34,060 nt of DNA from Ruminiclostridium sp. (GCA_017635095.1 JAGBMA010000023.1:1-34060), one strand, 5' to 3'. Counted from the stretch's first letter, positions 22,281 through 31,187 are shown. The notes: generated by a model not told the origin, from the letters alone. A program made the numbers and translations.

Positions 22281-24227
22281 TTAGCTGTTGACTTTGAAGC
22301 GGGCGACCTGATCTTTAAGAATGCGGGACTGGCCGGAGAGCTCTTCACAGGAAGCCGCAGTCTCTTCCGCGGTGGCGGAGTTCATCTGAATTACCTGGGA
22401 GATCTGATCTACACCGGAAGTGATCTGGCGGATAGCGTCGTTCTGCTCGGCGCTTGCTTCGGCGATCTCACTGATGAGCTTGGCGGTCTCGGAAGACATC
22501 TGCTTGACTTCCTTCATGGATTCCTCGGTGGAGTATGCAAGCTTAGCGCCCTTGTCAACTGCCTCAATAGACGCGATTATGAGCGAAGATGTGCTCTTTG
22601 CGGCTTCGGCGGATTTGTTCGCGAGGTTGCGGACCTCGTCTGCAACAACTGCAAATCCCTTTCCCGCATCACCCGCGCGTGCTGCTTCAACAGCCGCGTT
22701 GAGCGCAAGTATGTTGGTCTGGAACGAGATGTCTTCGATAGCCTTGATGATCTTCTCTATCTCCTTTGATGTCTCGCTTATCTCGTTCATTGCGCCGACC
22801 ATGTTTCTTATCTCGGCGTCCTGATGATCCACCTTTTCTTCGGTCTGCTTCGAGAGCTGACCTGCACGCTGCGCGTTTTCTGCGGTGCTTGCGATCTGCG
22901 ACGATACCTCTGCTATTGTTGCGGAGATCTCCTCTATCGCCGATGCCTGCTTCGTGGTGCCGTCTGCAAGCGACTGAGAGCCTTCCGCCATCTGGTTCGA
23001 GCCGGTGAGTACCTCGTCAGACGACATATTCATGCGGCTCAGTGTCTCGCCGAGATCTTCCTCTATCTTGAGCATACTCGTTTTTATCGTTTCAAAATCG
23101 CCGGGGTATTTGACTGCAGGAGACTTTGTAAAGTCGCCGTCCGCCATGCTGTTGAGGATCCCGGAGATATCTCCGATGCAGTCGCTGAGTCCTTTCTTGC
23201 TGTATCTGAGCTTGCGGGCGAAGGTGCCGACTTCGTCGTTCTCGAACCAGTAGTCAACCGCTGTGGTGCTGAGCTGGCCGCGCTCCATTTCGTCTGCGAG
23301 TATCGTTACCTGCTGGATCGGCACGATCACTCGCTTCTTCGAGAAGATGAAGATGATGACACTGCTTACGACGATAAGCAGCAATGCTGTGCACATAGAT
23401 GCTATCGTGACGTGGAGAAACTCCTGGTCTGCGTCGGAGGAATCCGAACCTGCAAAATACGCGCCGACAACGCTGTTATTTATATCATACATGGGCTCGT
23501 AATTCACATAGTACGGCTTGCCGGATATGTTAGCCTGACCTTTATAGGGAGATTTGTTTGAAATTACCGTGTTTTTTACTGCATCTGACATGGGTGTGCC
23601 GACGAGGTCTGCGCCGAGGGTAGTGGCGTGGCGCAGCTCATTCTTGAAAATCGTGAGATCGCAGTCCGACATTGTTTTGACCGTTTCGAGCCAGGACGAA
23701 TCGGAGAGATCCATTCCCATAACGACTGCGCCTTTTACGCTGTCCTCGTTGATCGGTCCCGCGTAAATACAGAGCAGTGCGTCTCCGTCATCAACTATGC
23801 CGTGGACTACGGCGCCGTTTACGAAGAGGTTCGTGTCTATGGAGTTGAGGCGATAGCTGCCGCTCTTGAAAATAACGGAGCCGGTGCTGTCGATGACCGC
23901 CATGAAATCGCCGCCGTACTCGGCGTATTTGCTCCATTCGGAGGTGAAGAAGCCGCTGTCGGCGTTTACGAACGCTTTGAAGAAGTTCTTGTTCTCCGTG
24001 AGCATGATGTAGTCGTCCTCAAGGCTTTTTATATGGTCATCGAGTGTCTTTTTAAGGACAGACATTCCGACACTTGCGCGCTCGACGAGGATCCCGTCAT
24101 TATAATTGCGGAACATTATCATCGTTACAAGCGACGAGACGATCACCGTGATGATTATTGCGGCAACGAAAAGCGCAACTATTGCTACACCGAGTTTTTT
24201 CTTTTTATTTGAAGACTTTTTTGCCAT
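22281..24227 (-). CDS. Methyl-accepting chemotaxis protein
   Basis: A 648-aa transmembrane chemoreceptor. A lysine-rich N-terminus ([11 protein letters not shown]) precedes TM1 ([17 protein letters not shown]). An extracellular Cache-type sensing domain spans about residues 40-270, TM2 is [20 protein letters not shown], then HAMP regions and a signalling domain whose hairpin tip reads [37 protein letters not shown] (positions given in pieces: conserved E, AGE-like and VRNLA). It relays to CheA/CheW, not encoded here. The start chosen, ATG at 24227, follows GGGAG; the ORF extends 17 codons upstream into AT-rich leader. It has its own promoter. Ligand unknown. Confidence 0.93.
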   Translation of the reverse strand: MAKKSSNKKKKLGVAIVALFVAAIIITVIVSSLVTMIMFRNYNDGILVERASVGMSVLKKTLDDHIKSLEDDYIMLTENKNFFKAFVNADSGFFTSEWSKYAEYGGDFMAVIDSTGSVIFKSGSYRLNSIDTNLFVNGAVVHGIVDDGDALLCIYAGPINEDSVKGAVVMGMDLSDSSWLETVKTMSDCDLTIFKNELRHATTLGADLVGTPMSDAVKNTVISNKSPYKGQANISGKPYYVNYEPMYDINNSVVGAYFAGSDSSDADQEFLHVTIASMCTALLLIVVSSVIIFIFSKKRVIVPIQQVTILADEMERGQLSTTAVDYWFENDEVGTFARKLRYSKKGLSDCIGDISGILNSMADGDFTKSPAVKYPGDFETIKTSMLKIEEDLGETLSRMNMSSDEVLTGSNQMAEGSQSLADGTTKQASAIEEISATIAEVSSQIASTAENAQRAGQLSKQTEEKVDHQDAEIRNMVGAMNEISETSKEIEKIIKAIEDISFQTNILALNAAVEAARAGDAGKGFAVVADEVRNLANKSAEAAKSTSSLIIASIEAVDKGAKLAYSTEESMKEVKQMSSETAKLISEIAEASAEQNDAIRQITSGVDQISQVIQMNSATAEETAASCEELSGQSRILKDQVARFKVNS

Positions 24228-24282
24228 TTTATGTATTCTCCCGTTGCAGAATATGTACCTTAATATGCAAAGATACATATTT

Positions 24283-24311
24283 AGAATACCACCTCATGCG
24301 GATTTTGTCAA
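24283..24311 (-). promoter_or_regulatory. Promoter for the chemoreceptor gene
   Basis: On the minus strand TTGACA (24311-24306) and TATTCT (24288-24283) are spaced by 17 bp, about 56 bp before the chosen mcp start. The promoter is divergent from the one at 24386-24414. Confidence 0.82.
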
Positions 24312-24385
24312 CAGACAGAGAAATTTTATCGCGTTATGAGGAATATTGACGAAATGCTCATTCGGGAAAAATTGCACAAAAAGTA

Positions 24386-24414
24386 GTGACAAAACATCTG
24401 AAATATGGTATAAT
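24386..24414 (+). promoter_or_regulatory. Promoter for the cytidylate-kinase-like gene
   Basis: GTGACA (24386-24391) and TATAAT (24409-24414) are 17 bp apart; the gene starts 54 bp downstream after AAGGAGGACACC. TTCGGGAAAAA and AATTGCACA lie just upstream of the -35 box and recur near other promoters in the window. Confidence 0.8.
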
Positions 24415-24467
24415 TGATACAGCACCGAAGATGCAGTCTCATAAACCGCATCAAAAAGGAGGACACC

Positions 24468-25067
24468 ATGAAAAAAACAGTCATTACCGTGTCAAGAGAA
24501 TACGGCTCGGGCGGACGGCTCATCGCGCGTAAGCTTGCGGACGAGCTCGGGATAGGCTTCTACGACGGCGAACTGCTTTCCCTTGTGGCTAAGGAGAGCG
24601 GATACACCGAGGAATTTGTGCGCCGCAACGACCAGAAAAAGACCCAGAGCCTTCTGTATCACCTCTATATAGGAAGTCAGATCCTTCCTGCGTCGGATAT
24701 GATATTTATTGCCCAGTCCCGCGTCATAAAGGATCTGTACAGCAAAGAGAGCTGCGTTATCGTGGGCAGATGCGCGGACTATGTGCTTAGGGACTGCCCG
24801 GACGTGATAAACGTGTTCATTACGGCTCCTCTTGAAAGCCGCATAGTGCGCGTCCGTGACGAATACGGCGAGATAGCCGAACCTGCAGACAACTATAAGG
24901 CATACCTTAATAAAAAGGACAAGAACCGTATCGCGTACTATAACTATTTTGCCGATGACGCGTGGGGAAAGGTCCAGACCTACGATATCTCAGTCAATTC
25001 CGACATAGGCATAGACAAGTCCGCAGACCTTATCGCCCGGTACATCAGAGCGAGGGTCGGGGAATGA
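24468..25067 (+). CDS. Cytidylate kinase-like family protein
   Basis: A 199-aa P-loop protein of the cytidylate kinase-like group. It begins KKTVITVSREYGSGGRLIA, the diagnostic nucleotide-binding start of this family, in which the loop ends SGGR rather than GKS/T. IGFYDGELL, VIVGRCADYVL and VINVFITAPLESRI follow, with a C-terminal YYNYFADDAWGK helix that resembles the kinase lid. A role in nucleotide phosphorylation is likely but the substrate is not established. AAGGAGGACACC places the start; earlier in-frame codons fall in the promoter. The stop overlaps the next gene (ATGA). Confidence 0.85.
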   Translation: MKKTVITVSREYGSGGRLIARKLADELGIGFYDGELLSLVAKESGYTEEFVRRNDQKKTQSLLYHLYIGSQILPASDMIFIAQSRVIKDLYSKESCVIVGRCADYVLRDCPDVINVFITAPLESRIVRVRDEYGEIAEPADNYKAYLNKKDKNRIAYYNYFADDAWGKVQTYDISVNSDIGIDKSADLIARYIRARVGE

Positions 25068-25735
25068 GCGTTGACCTTATCCGCCCGGATTTCACCGCCG
25101 CGGTGTTCGATCTCGACGGGACGCTCTTTGACTCAATGTGGTTCTGGAGCGGACTTGACGCAGCTTTCCTGAAAAAGCGCGGTATAGACGAAGTTCCGAA
25201 CGATTACCTGCTTGCCATAGCGCATCTCGGCGCTCTTGAGACCGCGATCTATACAAAGGAACGGTTCGGACTCGCCGACTCTCCGGAAGAGCTCATGGAG
25301 GAATGGCACGATGAGGCGGTGAGGTTCTACACCAACGATGTGCAGCTCAAAGACGGCGTGCTCGCTTACCTGAATATGCTGAGAGCGCGTGGGATAAAGC
25401 TCGGCGTCGCTACCGCAAGCAGCCCGGAACTCTATATGCCGGCGCTTCGGAGGCTCGGTATCGCGGAGCTTTTCTCTGCCTTCGCGGACGTGAACGAGTG
25501 CGCCCGGAAAAAGGGATTCCCGGACGTGTACGAGCTTGCCTGCAGCCGCATGGGCGCAGCGAAAGAGGATACCGTCGTGTTTGAGGACATATGTATCGCG
25601 GTCTGCGGTGCAAAAGACGGCGGTTTCCGCACTGTCGGAGTGTACGACAGCACCTCGGAGTGCGACAGGGAAAAGATAATCGCCAAAGCTGATGCGTTCA
25701 TCACAAATTTTGCCGATCTTATACAGCAGAATTGA
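25064..25735 (+). CDS. HAD-family phosphatase (beta-phosphoglucomutase-like)
   Basis: A 223-aa HAD hydrolase with an inserted helical cap (class C1). Motif I is VFDLDGTLFDS, motif II VATASSPE, motif III lysine lies in ARKKGFPDVYELA, and motif IV reads VFEDICIAVCGA. The cap region lies between about 25 and 95. It resembles beta-phosphoglucomutase and related sugar-phosphate phosphatases; the specific substrate cannot be read from sequence. It is co-transcribed with the kinase-like gene through an ATGA overlap. An upstream extension to 24962 would lie in the other gene and is rejected. Confidence 0.88.
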   Translation: MSVDLIRPDFTAAVFDLDGTLFDSMWFWSGLDAAFLKKRGIDEVPNDYLLAIAHLGALETAIYTKERFGLADSPEELMEEWHDEAVRFYTNDVQLKDGVLAYLNMLRARGIKLGVATASSPELYMPALRRLGIAELFSAFADVNECARKKGFPDVYELACSRMGAAKEDTVVFEDICIAVCGAKDGGFRTVGVYDSTSECDREKIIAKADAFITNFADLIQQN

Positions 25736-25849
25736 TAAAAATATAACGAAAATTCTCTTGATTGATGTGATAATTGCACATATAGCATTGAATTATTATG
25801 GGAAAAATCTACAAAAATTTGCAAATCGCAGTGTAAAGCTCAAAAACTG

Positions 25850-25878
25850 TTGAAATTATGACCCGTTTGTGGTATAAT
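25850..25878 (+). promoter_or_regulatory. Sigma-A promoter for glgP
   Basis: TTGAAA (25850-25855) and TATAAT (25873-25878) are 17 bp apart. The leader of about 55 nt carries a small hairpin GGCA-AGC-TGCC and a ribosome binding site AAAGGAAGGA. AATTGCACA is found at 25772-25780 upstream. The rest of the 203-bp gap holds nothing else recognisable. Confidence 0.85.
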
Positions 25879-25938
25879 TTATGTACATGTGGCAAAATAG
25901 GCAAGCTGCCGAATACCAAAGGAAGGATCTGATACGAT

Positions 25939-28335
25939 ATGAATTCACCTTTTACACCCGAGTATGTCAGCAAGAGGCTGAAGGAAACGCTGGAATATGA
26001 GTTCAGAACAGGACCCGCTGACGCTACAAGCACACAGATATACAAGGCGCTCTCAAAGTTCGTTGTCGAGCATCTCAAGGAAAAGCGCCATTCTTTCATG
26101 ACTAAGTGCAACTCCGTCGGCAAAAAACAGGTATATTACATCTCGATGGAATTCCTCATGGGACGTTCGCTCAAGACTTCGCTCTATAATATCGGGGCAA
26201 ATGAGGTCGTGGAAAAGGTACTCAAGGAGGAATACAAGATAAAGCCCGATGTCATTTATGACGAAGAGCCCGATGCGGGTCTCGGCAACGGAGGTCTCGG
26301 AAGACTTGCCGCCTGTTACCTGGACGGTCTTGCTACCTGCGCTTATCCTGCAACAGGTTACTCCCTGCTCTATGAGTACGGTATCTTCAAGCAGAAGATA
26401 ATCGACGGCTGGCAGACAGAACTCCCGGATAACTGGCTCCCCGGCGGAGAATCCTGGCTAAACAAGGTCGAGGACCAGGCGGTCGAGGTGCATTTCGACG
26501 GCGAAGTTCGCGAATACTGGGACAACGACTATCATCACGTTGACCACGTCAACTACAATACCGTTTACGCGGTTCCTTTCGATATGTACGTTTCCGGATA
26601 CGACAGCGACGGCGTTTCCAAGCTCCGTCTCTGGCAGGCGAAGAGTATGTCCTTCGACATGAGCGCCTTCAACTCCGGTGACTATATGAACGCGCTCGGA
26701 GCAAGCAATATCGCGCACTCCCTCACGAAGGTGCTCTACCCCAACGACAACCACCTCGAAGGCAAGGCGCTCCGCCTCCGTCAGCAGTACTTCATGTGCG
26801 CGGCTTCCATAGGCGATATAGTAATGCGCCATATGAATATCTACGGCACACTTGAGAATCTGCCCGACAAGGTAGCTATCCATGTCAACGATACTCACCC
26901 GACGCTTGCGATCCCCGAGCTTATGAGAATACTGCTCGATGACTGCGGTTACGACTGGAACAAGTCGTGGGATATCGTCTGCAGGACTTTTGCGTACACC
27001 AACCACACAGTCATGGCAGAAGCGCTTGAAAAGTGGGATCAGAACCTTATTCAGCGCATACTCCCCAGAATTTACGGTATAATCTGCGAGATCAACAGAC
27101 GCTACTGCGAGAAGCTCTCCGAGACGCTCCCCGACAACAAGGTAAGCGATATGTCGATCTTCCGCAACAACCAGATAAGAATGGCTACGCTCTGTGTTGC
27201 AGCTTCTCACTCCGTAAACGGCGTTTCCAAGCTTCACAGCGAGATCATCAAGGAAAGTGTTTTCCATGATGAGTACGAGCTTACCCCGTATAAGTTCACC
27301 AATGTGACAAACGGTATCGCGTACAGAAGGTGGCTGCTCCAGTCCAACCCGCGTCTCACGAAGCTCATTTCCGAGTGCATCGGCGACGGCTTCAAGAAGG
27401 ACGGCGGCGAGCTGAAGAAGCTGCGCCAGTTCGAGAATGACAGCGAGGTGCTCAGAAAGCTTGCCGAGATCAAGCACAAGAACAAGGAGGATTTTGCAAA
27501 ATACGTCCTCAACACTACCGGCACCAAGCTCAATACCGACAGCATCTTTGATGTGCAGGTAAAGAGACTGCACGAATACAAGCGTCAGCAGCTCAACGCA
27601 CTGAATATAATTGCAGATTTCAATTATCTCGTAAACAATCCCGACGCCGATTTCCAGCCCAAGACCTATATATTTGCATCTAAGGCTGCACCGGGTTATT
27701 ACATGGCAAAGCAGATCATCAAGCTTATCTGGTGCATAGGCGAGGAGCTCAAAAAGAACCCGAAGCTCGCCCAGAAGCTCAGTGTTGTATTCCTCGAAGA
27801 CTATCGTGTAACGCTCTCCGAGCTTCTTATGCCTGCAGCCGAGATATCCGAGCAGATATCTCTTGCAGGTACCGAAGCAAGCGGAACCGGCAACATGAAG
27901 CTCATGCTCAACGGTGCAGTCACCATGGGAACATATGACGGCGCGAACGTTGAGATCCACGAGCAGGTGGGCGATGATAATATCTTTATTTTCGGTATGT
28001 CCACTCCCGAGGTCGGAGTAATGAAGTCGAACGGATATTCGCCCGACGGCTACTATGACCGCAACGACGTTATCCGCGGAGCGATCGACGCTATGTACCG
28101 CGGCTTTAACGGCGCTACATTTGATGAGGTCGCAAACGCTATCCGCTACACCGACCAGTATATGTGTCTTGCAGACTTCGACAGCTACCGCGGTACTCAG
28201 GCAAAGGCTTCTCAGACCTACAAGGACGTTCTCAAGTGGAACAAGATGTCCCTTGCCAACATCGCCGGCTCCGGCATCTTCTCCGCCGACCGTGCTGTCA
28301 CCGATTACGCTAAGGACATCTGGCGCCTATATTGA
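25939..28335 (+). CDS. glgP: Glycogen/starch/alpha-glucan phosphorylase
   Basis: A 798-aa GT35 phosphorylase that releases glucose 1-phosphate from alpha-1,4-glucans. Visible family motifs are YYISMEFLMGRSL, DAGLGNGGLGRLAACYLD, YGLLYEYG-like GYSLLYEYGIFKQ, HVNDTHPTLAIPELMR and, near the C-terminus, the pyridoxal-phosphate site EASGTGNMKLMLNGA with the Schiff-base lysine. The N-terminal regulatory helix region is shorter than in mammalian enzymes, as in most bacteria. It is transcribed alone from its own promoter; no glgA, glgC or glgB is adjacent. It ends just before repeat block B, which holds its terminator. Confidence 0.96.
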   Translation: MNSPFTPEYVSKRLKETLEYEFRTGPADATSTQIYKALSKFVVEHLKEKRHSFMTKCNSVGKKQVYYISMEFLMGRSLKTSLYNIGANEVVEKVLKEEYKIKPDVIYDEEPDAGLGNGGLGRLAACYLDGLATCAYPATGYSLLYEYGIFKQKIIDGWQTELPDNWLPGGESWLNKVEDQAVEVHFDGEVREYWDNDYHHVDHVNYNTVYAVPFDMYVSGYDSDGVSKLRLWQAKSMSFDMSAFNSGDYMNALGASNIAHSLTKVLYPNDNHLEGKALRLRQQYFMCAASIGDIVMRHMNIYGTLENLPDKVAIHVNDTHPTLAIPELMRILLDDCGYDWNKSWDIVCRTFAYTNHTVMAEALEKWDQNLIQRILPRIYGIICEINRRYCEKLSETLPDNKVSDMSIFRNNQIRMATLCVAASHSVNGVSKLHSEIIKESVFHDEYELTPYKFTNVTNGIAYRRWLLQSNPRLTKLISECIGDGFKKDGGELKKLRQFENDSEVLRKLAEIKHKNKEDFAKYVLNTTGTKLNTDSIFDVQVKRLHEYKRQQLNALNIIADFNYLVNNPDADFQPKTYIFASKAAPGYYMAKQIIKLIWCIGEELKKNPKLAQKLSVVFLEDYRVTLSELLMPAAEISEQISLAGTEASGTGNMKLMLNGAVTMGTYDGANVEIHEQVGDDNIFIFGMSTPEVGVMKSNGYSPDGYYDRNDVIRGAIDAMYRGFNGATFDEVANAIRYTDQYMCLADFDSYRGTQAKASQTYKDVLKWNKMSLANIAGSGIFSADRAVTDYAKDIWRLY

Positions 28336-28374
28336 TCGCTTTTTCGCCCTACGCAGGCGGCGATACGGCGCTTT

Positions 28375-28730
28375 CGCGCGTGTGGGGCTCTGCCCCACAT
28401 CCCGCGGGGGAGAGAGAAAACCTTTTTTTGTAAAAAAAGGCTTTTCTCTCTCCCCTCGACCCCTCTCTCTTTCCAAAAAAACTTTAGTAGCTGCCGCGCT
28501 GAGTGAGACAGTAATCTGCGCATAACGTGAAAAACAGCAGACCCGTTACTTTCAGGTCTGCTGTTTTTATGTATGTTTATGATTTCTGTCAAGACTAATC
28601 GCGGCAGCTTCGGGTGCAGGTCTTGCCCTGCCGCCAGGCTCGGGGCGGCGTAAGCCCCGAAACGGTCTGTTAAGACGCGCGGGAGCGCCGGACACGGGGC
28701 GTGGGGCGTGGGGCGGAGCTCCACAGGCGG
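28375..28730. repeat. Composite palindromic repeat block B between glgP and the Re-citrate synthase gene
   Basis: An inverted copy of the block at 21845-22280. It has GTGGGGCTCTGCCCCAC, then the long hairpin (28407-28455) with the same GGGGAGAGAGAAAA and TTTTCTCTCTCCCC arms, then AGCTGCCGCG (28489-28498), a terminator, CGCGGCAGCT (28600-28609) and a right part with GGGTGCAGG and GAGCGCCGGACAC that matches the left part of block A reversed. It is better conserved around the hairpin than at the outer ends. The interval 28336-28374 shows nothing recognisable. Confidence 0.87.
28530..28569. terminator. Bidirectional terminator in block B
   Basis: AAAAACAGCAGACC (28530-28543) and GGTCTGCTGTTTTT (28555-28568) are perfect complements of 14 bp, giving A-tracts and T-tracts on both sides. 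It should terminate glgP on the plus strand and the Re-citrate synthase gene on the minus strand. The stem core is identical to that in block A. Confidence 0.92.
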
Positions 28731-28749
28731 GTGAGCGACGTACCGTCGC

Positions 28750-30132
28750 TCACCCGCGGAGCACGTCGTCGCCGCCGCAGAGGTGGATCTGCTCGATCAT
28801 CTCTTCGTCGCTGATGACGGTGACGCGGCCGGCTTCGTACTGAGCGTCGATCCATTCCTTGATCTTGGCTATGAACGGCTCCTTTTTGCTCACGGCACGC
28901 TCGGGCGGGAGCCGATAGTAATTGTTTATCCAAAGGGCAATGCCCGCAAGACCGGAAACGTTGCTTACTGCAACGAGCGGAGGGCGGCCGAGTATCGTCT
29001 CGGTGTCAAAAATATTGTATATCTCGGGGTCTTTAAGAAGCCCGTCCGCGTGAATGCCTGCACGGGTAAGGTTGAAGTTGCGGCCTACAAACGGGGTCAT
29101 AGGCGGGAGATCGTAGTTCGTCTCCTTTACAATATAGTCAGCGATCTCGGTGATTACGCGCGGATCCATGCCGCCGAAGTCACCGCGGAGCTGCGCATAC
29201 TCGAATACCATCGCTTCGAGCGGTACATTTCCCGTCCTCTCGCCTATGCCGAGAAGCGAGCAGTTCACAGCCTGCGCACCGTAAAGCCACGCGGTAGATG
29301 CATTTACCACGCCCTTGTAAAAATCGTTGTGACCGTGCCATTCAAGCATCTCGCAGGGTACGCCCGCGTAGTGCTGAAGACCGTAGATTATGCCGGAAAC
29401 GCTTCTCGGAAGTGCAACTCCCGGGTATGGTACGCCGTATCCCATTGTGTCGCAGGCACGGATCTTTATCGGTATGCCGCTCTTTTCGGAAAGCTCCATG
29501 AGGGCTGTTGCAAACGGCACCACAAATCCGTAGAAATCGGCACGGGTTATGTCCTCGAAGTGGCAGCGCGGCCGCAGTCCCGCTTCGATAGCATCGGAGA
29601 CTATGCCGATGTACTTGTCGAGAGCCTGCTTACGGGTGAGCCCCATTTTGTTGAAGATGTGGTAGTCCGAACAGCTCACAAGTATGCCTGTTTCTTTTAT
29701 GCCGATGTCACGGACAAGGGCAAAGTCCGACTTCGTTGCGCGGATCCATGTTGTGATCTCCGGAAACTCGTATCCGAGCTCCATGCAGCGTTCGAGTGCT
29801 TTTCTGTCCTTCTCCGAGTACACGAAAAACTCGGTCTGGCGGATTATCCCGTCCTTTCCGCCGAGCTTATGGAGAAGCTCGTAGATATGCACCATCTGAT
29901 CGGTGGTGTAGGGTGCACGGGACTGCTGGCCGTCGCGGAAAGTGGTGTCGGTGATATAGATCTTTTCCGGCATATTCATAGGTACGCGGCGGTAGTTGTA
30001 GGCTATCTTCGGCACCTCGGTGTATGGGAACATCTCACGGAAAAGCTCGGGCTCGGAAACGTCCTGGAGCTCGTACATATACGGATCCTGCTCAAGCAGG
30101 TAGCTCTTTTTGCTAAGCGTTATCTCTGACAT
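28750..30132 (-). CDS. DRE-TIM metallolyase, probable Re-citrate synthase
   Basis: A 460-aa member of the 2-isopropylmalate/homocitrate synthase superfamily. DTTFRDGQQSRAPY is the catalytic DRE-type motif, RCHFEDITRADFYGF and RACDTMGYGVPYPG are barrel motifs, EWHGHNDFYK supplies the two metal-binding histidines, and GIGERTGNVPLEAMV follows. The long conserved N-terminal lead and the overall pattern fit the Re-citrate synthases described in Clostridium kluyveri and related anaerobes, which condense acetyl-CoA and oxaloacetate. The C-terminal LeuA allosteric domain is absent, as expected. The second ATG is taken as start because it is 9 nt from GGAGA. Homocitrate synthase is the alternative. 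Confidence 0.75.
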   Translation of the reverse strand: MSEITLSKKSYLLEQDPYMYELQDVSEPELFREMFPYTEVPKIAYNYRRVPMNMPEKIYITDTTFRDGQQSRAPYTTDQMVHIYELLHKLGGKDGIIRQTEFFVYSEKDRKALERCMELGYEFPEITTWIRATKSDFALVRDIGIKETGILVSCSDYHIFNKMGLTRKQALDKYIGIVSDAIEAGLRPRCHFEDITRADFYGFVVPFATALMELSEKSGIPIKIRACDTMGYGVPYPGVALPRSVSGIIYGLQHYAGVPCEMLEWHGHNDFYKGVVNASTAWLYGAQAVNCSLLGIGERTGNVPLEAMVFEYAQLRGDFGGMDPRVITEIADYIVKETNYDLPPMTPFVGRNFNLTRAGIHADGLLKDPEIYNIFDTETILGRPPLVAVSNVSGLAGIALWINNYYRLPPERAVSKKEPFIAKIKEWIDAQYEAGRVTVISDEEMIEQIHLCGGDDVLRG

Positions 30133-30159
30133 CTTCATTTCTCTCCGTTTCAAACAATA

Positions 30160-30235
30160 TAGCTCATAAGACCGTGAGGTCTGAAATGCCGGTTTCCTGC
30201 ATTTCCGCGCTTACGGCCTACTGAAGCGTAAGACC
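30160..30235 (-). other. Structured leader of the Re-citrate synthase gene
   Basis: Between promoter and start codon the minus-strand transcript of about 100 nt can form three hairpins in a row: CTTACG/CGTAAG (30232-30210), GAAATG/CATTTC (30205-30183) and AGACC-TCAC-GGTCT (30182-30169). GGTCTTA occurs at both ends of the leader. It matches no riboswitch class that I recognise; it may be a cis-regulatory RNA. Confidence 0.45.
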
Positions 30236-30264
30236 ATTATATTACCGCAAAATCGTTTTGTCAA
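30236..30264 (-). promoter_or_regulatory. Consensus promoter for the Re-citrate synthase gene
   Basis: On the minus strand TTGACA (30264-30259) and TATAAT (30241-30236) are separated by 17 bp, a perfect consensus match. It implies strong, probably constitutive transcription modulated, if at all, in the leader. Confidence 0.92.
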
Positions 30265-30270
30265 CAAAAT

Positions 30271-30310
30271 AACGGGAAAATCGGCATTTTAAAGCCTTTT
30301 TCCCGTTTTT
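30271..30310. terminator. Terminator after the asparaginase operon
   Basis: AACGGGAAAA (30271-30280) and TTTTCCCGTT (30298-30307) are perfectly complementary, with an inner GGC/GCC extension. On the minus strand the stem is followed by ATTTTGTT and ends the holA-to-asparaginase operon just upstream of the next promoter; on the plus strand it has a TTTTT tail. Confidence 0.88.
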
Positions 30311-30338
30311 GCAGGATTAAACTGTCAAAGTTGCATAA

Positions 30339-31187
30339 TTACTGATTTGTGCTCAGCCACATCTCGACTGCGGCGCATTCCGTCGAGCGCTTGTCTGCAT
30401 CTACAGCGCCGGTGTCAAGAGCTCGTCTGCCGACTTCATATCTGCCGAGATCGGTGCCGCCGAGGCATGACGTGGTTATGATGACCGGCATGGTCTTTGA
30501 AAGTTCGGAGAGAACAAGCGTGATCTCATTGTCGGGAATACCGCCTGCGCCATAAGTCTCCATTACTATACCCGCTCTGTCCTGGGCAATCGCCATTATA
30601 TCAAGCCCGTAGGTGAAAGGCGTGAGACGAACTACTGCAGGGAAAAGGCCGTTGCGCGCGGGGAACCTGTACTTCTTCTTCGGAACGAAGCCGGAATAGC
30701 TGCGGAAAGCGTCCTTTTCCGAGCTGCTTACCTTGACGATATCGCCGCCGTTGATAATGCGGCCTGCAAACGAAAGGTGAACGCCCTTGTACTCACCCTC
30801 CGCCGCTATGCGCACAGCAGTCTCTATGTTCTGCTTGGCATCGCTGTCGTCCGCGTCGGGAGCAAGCATGGAGCCGGTAAGTATCACCGGCTTGTCTGTT
30901 TCGAGGGTGAATGCGAGAACCGCCCCGGTGTATGCCATTGTGTCTGTCCCGTGGAGAACAACGACACCGTCATAATCCGGAAGGCTTTCCGTTATCGTGT
31001 TGTAGAGCCTGCGCCAGTGTATGGGCATTATATCCGTGCTGTCTATCGAGAACAGGTCAAGGGCGGTGACCTCGATCCCGTCTATGGACGGCTTGAGCCT
31101 TTCGCCCACCAGAGTCGGTATAAGACCGAACGCGGAATTCATTCCCGCAACTGTACCGCCTGTAGTTATCATCAATACTTTTTTCAT
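30339..31187 (-). CDS. Asparaginase (type I/II family)
   Basis: A 282-aa L-asparaginase/glutaminase-fold protein, hydrolysing asparagine to aspartate and ammonia. The first catalytic threonine lies in MITTGGTVAG and the second in VVLHGTDTMAYT; ILTGSM and YGAGGIPD are also typical. It is about 40-50 residues shorter than many bacterial asparaginases, mostly in the C-terminal domain. There is no signal peptide, so it should be cytosolic. The start overlaps the upstream methyltransferase gene by 4 bp. It is the last gene of the holA operon. Confidence 0.9.
   Translation of the reverse strand: MKKVLMITTGGTVAGMNSAFGLIPTLVGERLKPSIDGIEVTALDLFSIDSTDIMPIHWRRLYNTITESLPDYDGVVVLHGTDTMAYTGAVLAFTLETDKPVILTGSMLAPDADDSDAKQNIETAVRIAAEGEYKGVHLSFAGRIINGGDIVKVSSSEKDAFRSYSGFVPKKKYRFPARNGLFPAVVRLTPFTYGLDIMAIAQDRAGIVMETYGAGGIPDNEITLVLSELSKTMPVIITTSCLGGTDLGRYEVGRRALDTGAVDADKRSTECAAVEMWLSTNQ

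Noticed and set aside
22096-22284. Short open frames in the GC-rich repeat block
   Set aside because: They consist of translated palindromic repeats and recur in other copies with different frames.
22824-23561. 245-codon plus-strand frame opposite the chemoreceptor
   Set aside because: No ribosome binding site or family motif; the chemoreceptor on the minus strand is clear.
26458-27960. 500-codon minus-strand frame opposite glgP
   Set aside because: Shadow of glgP; the plus-strand frame carries all phosphorylase motifs.
28783-30129. 448-codon plus-strand frame opposite the Re-citrate synthase gene
   Set aside because: The minus-strand product matches an enzyme family along its length; the antisense frame has no recognisable motif and reflects codon bias.
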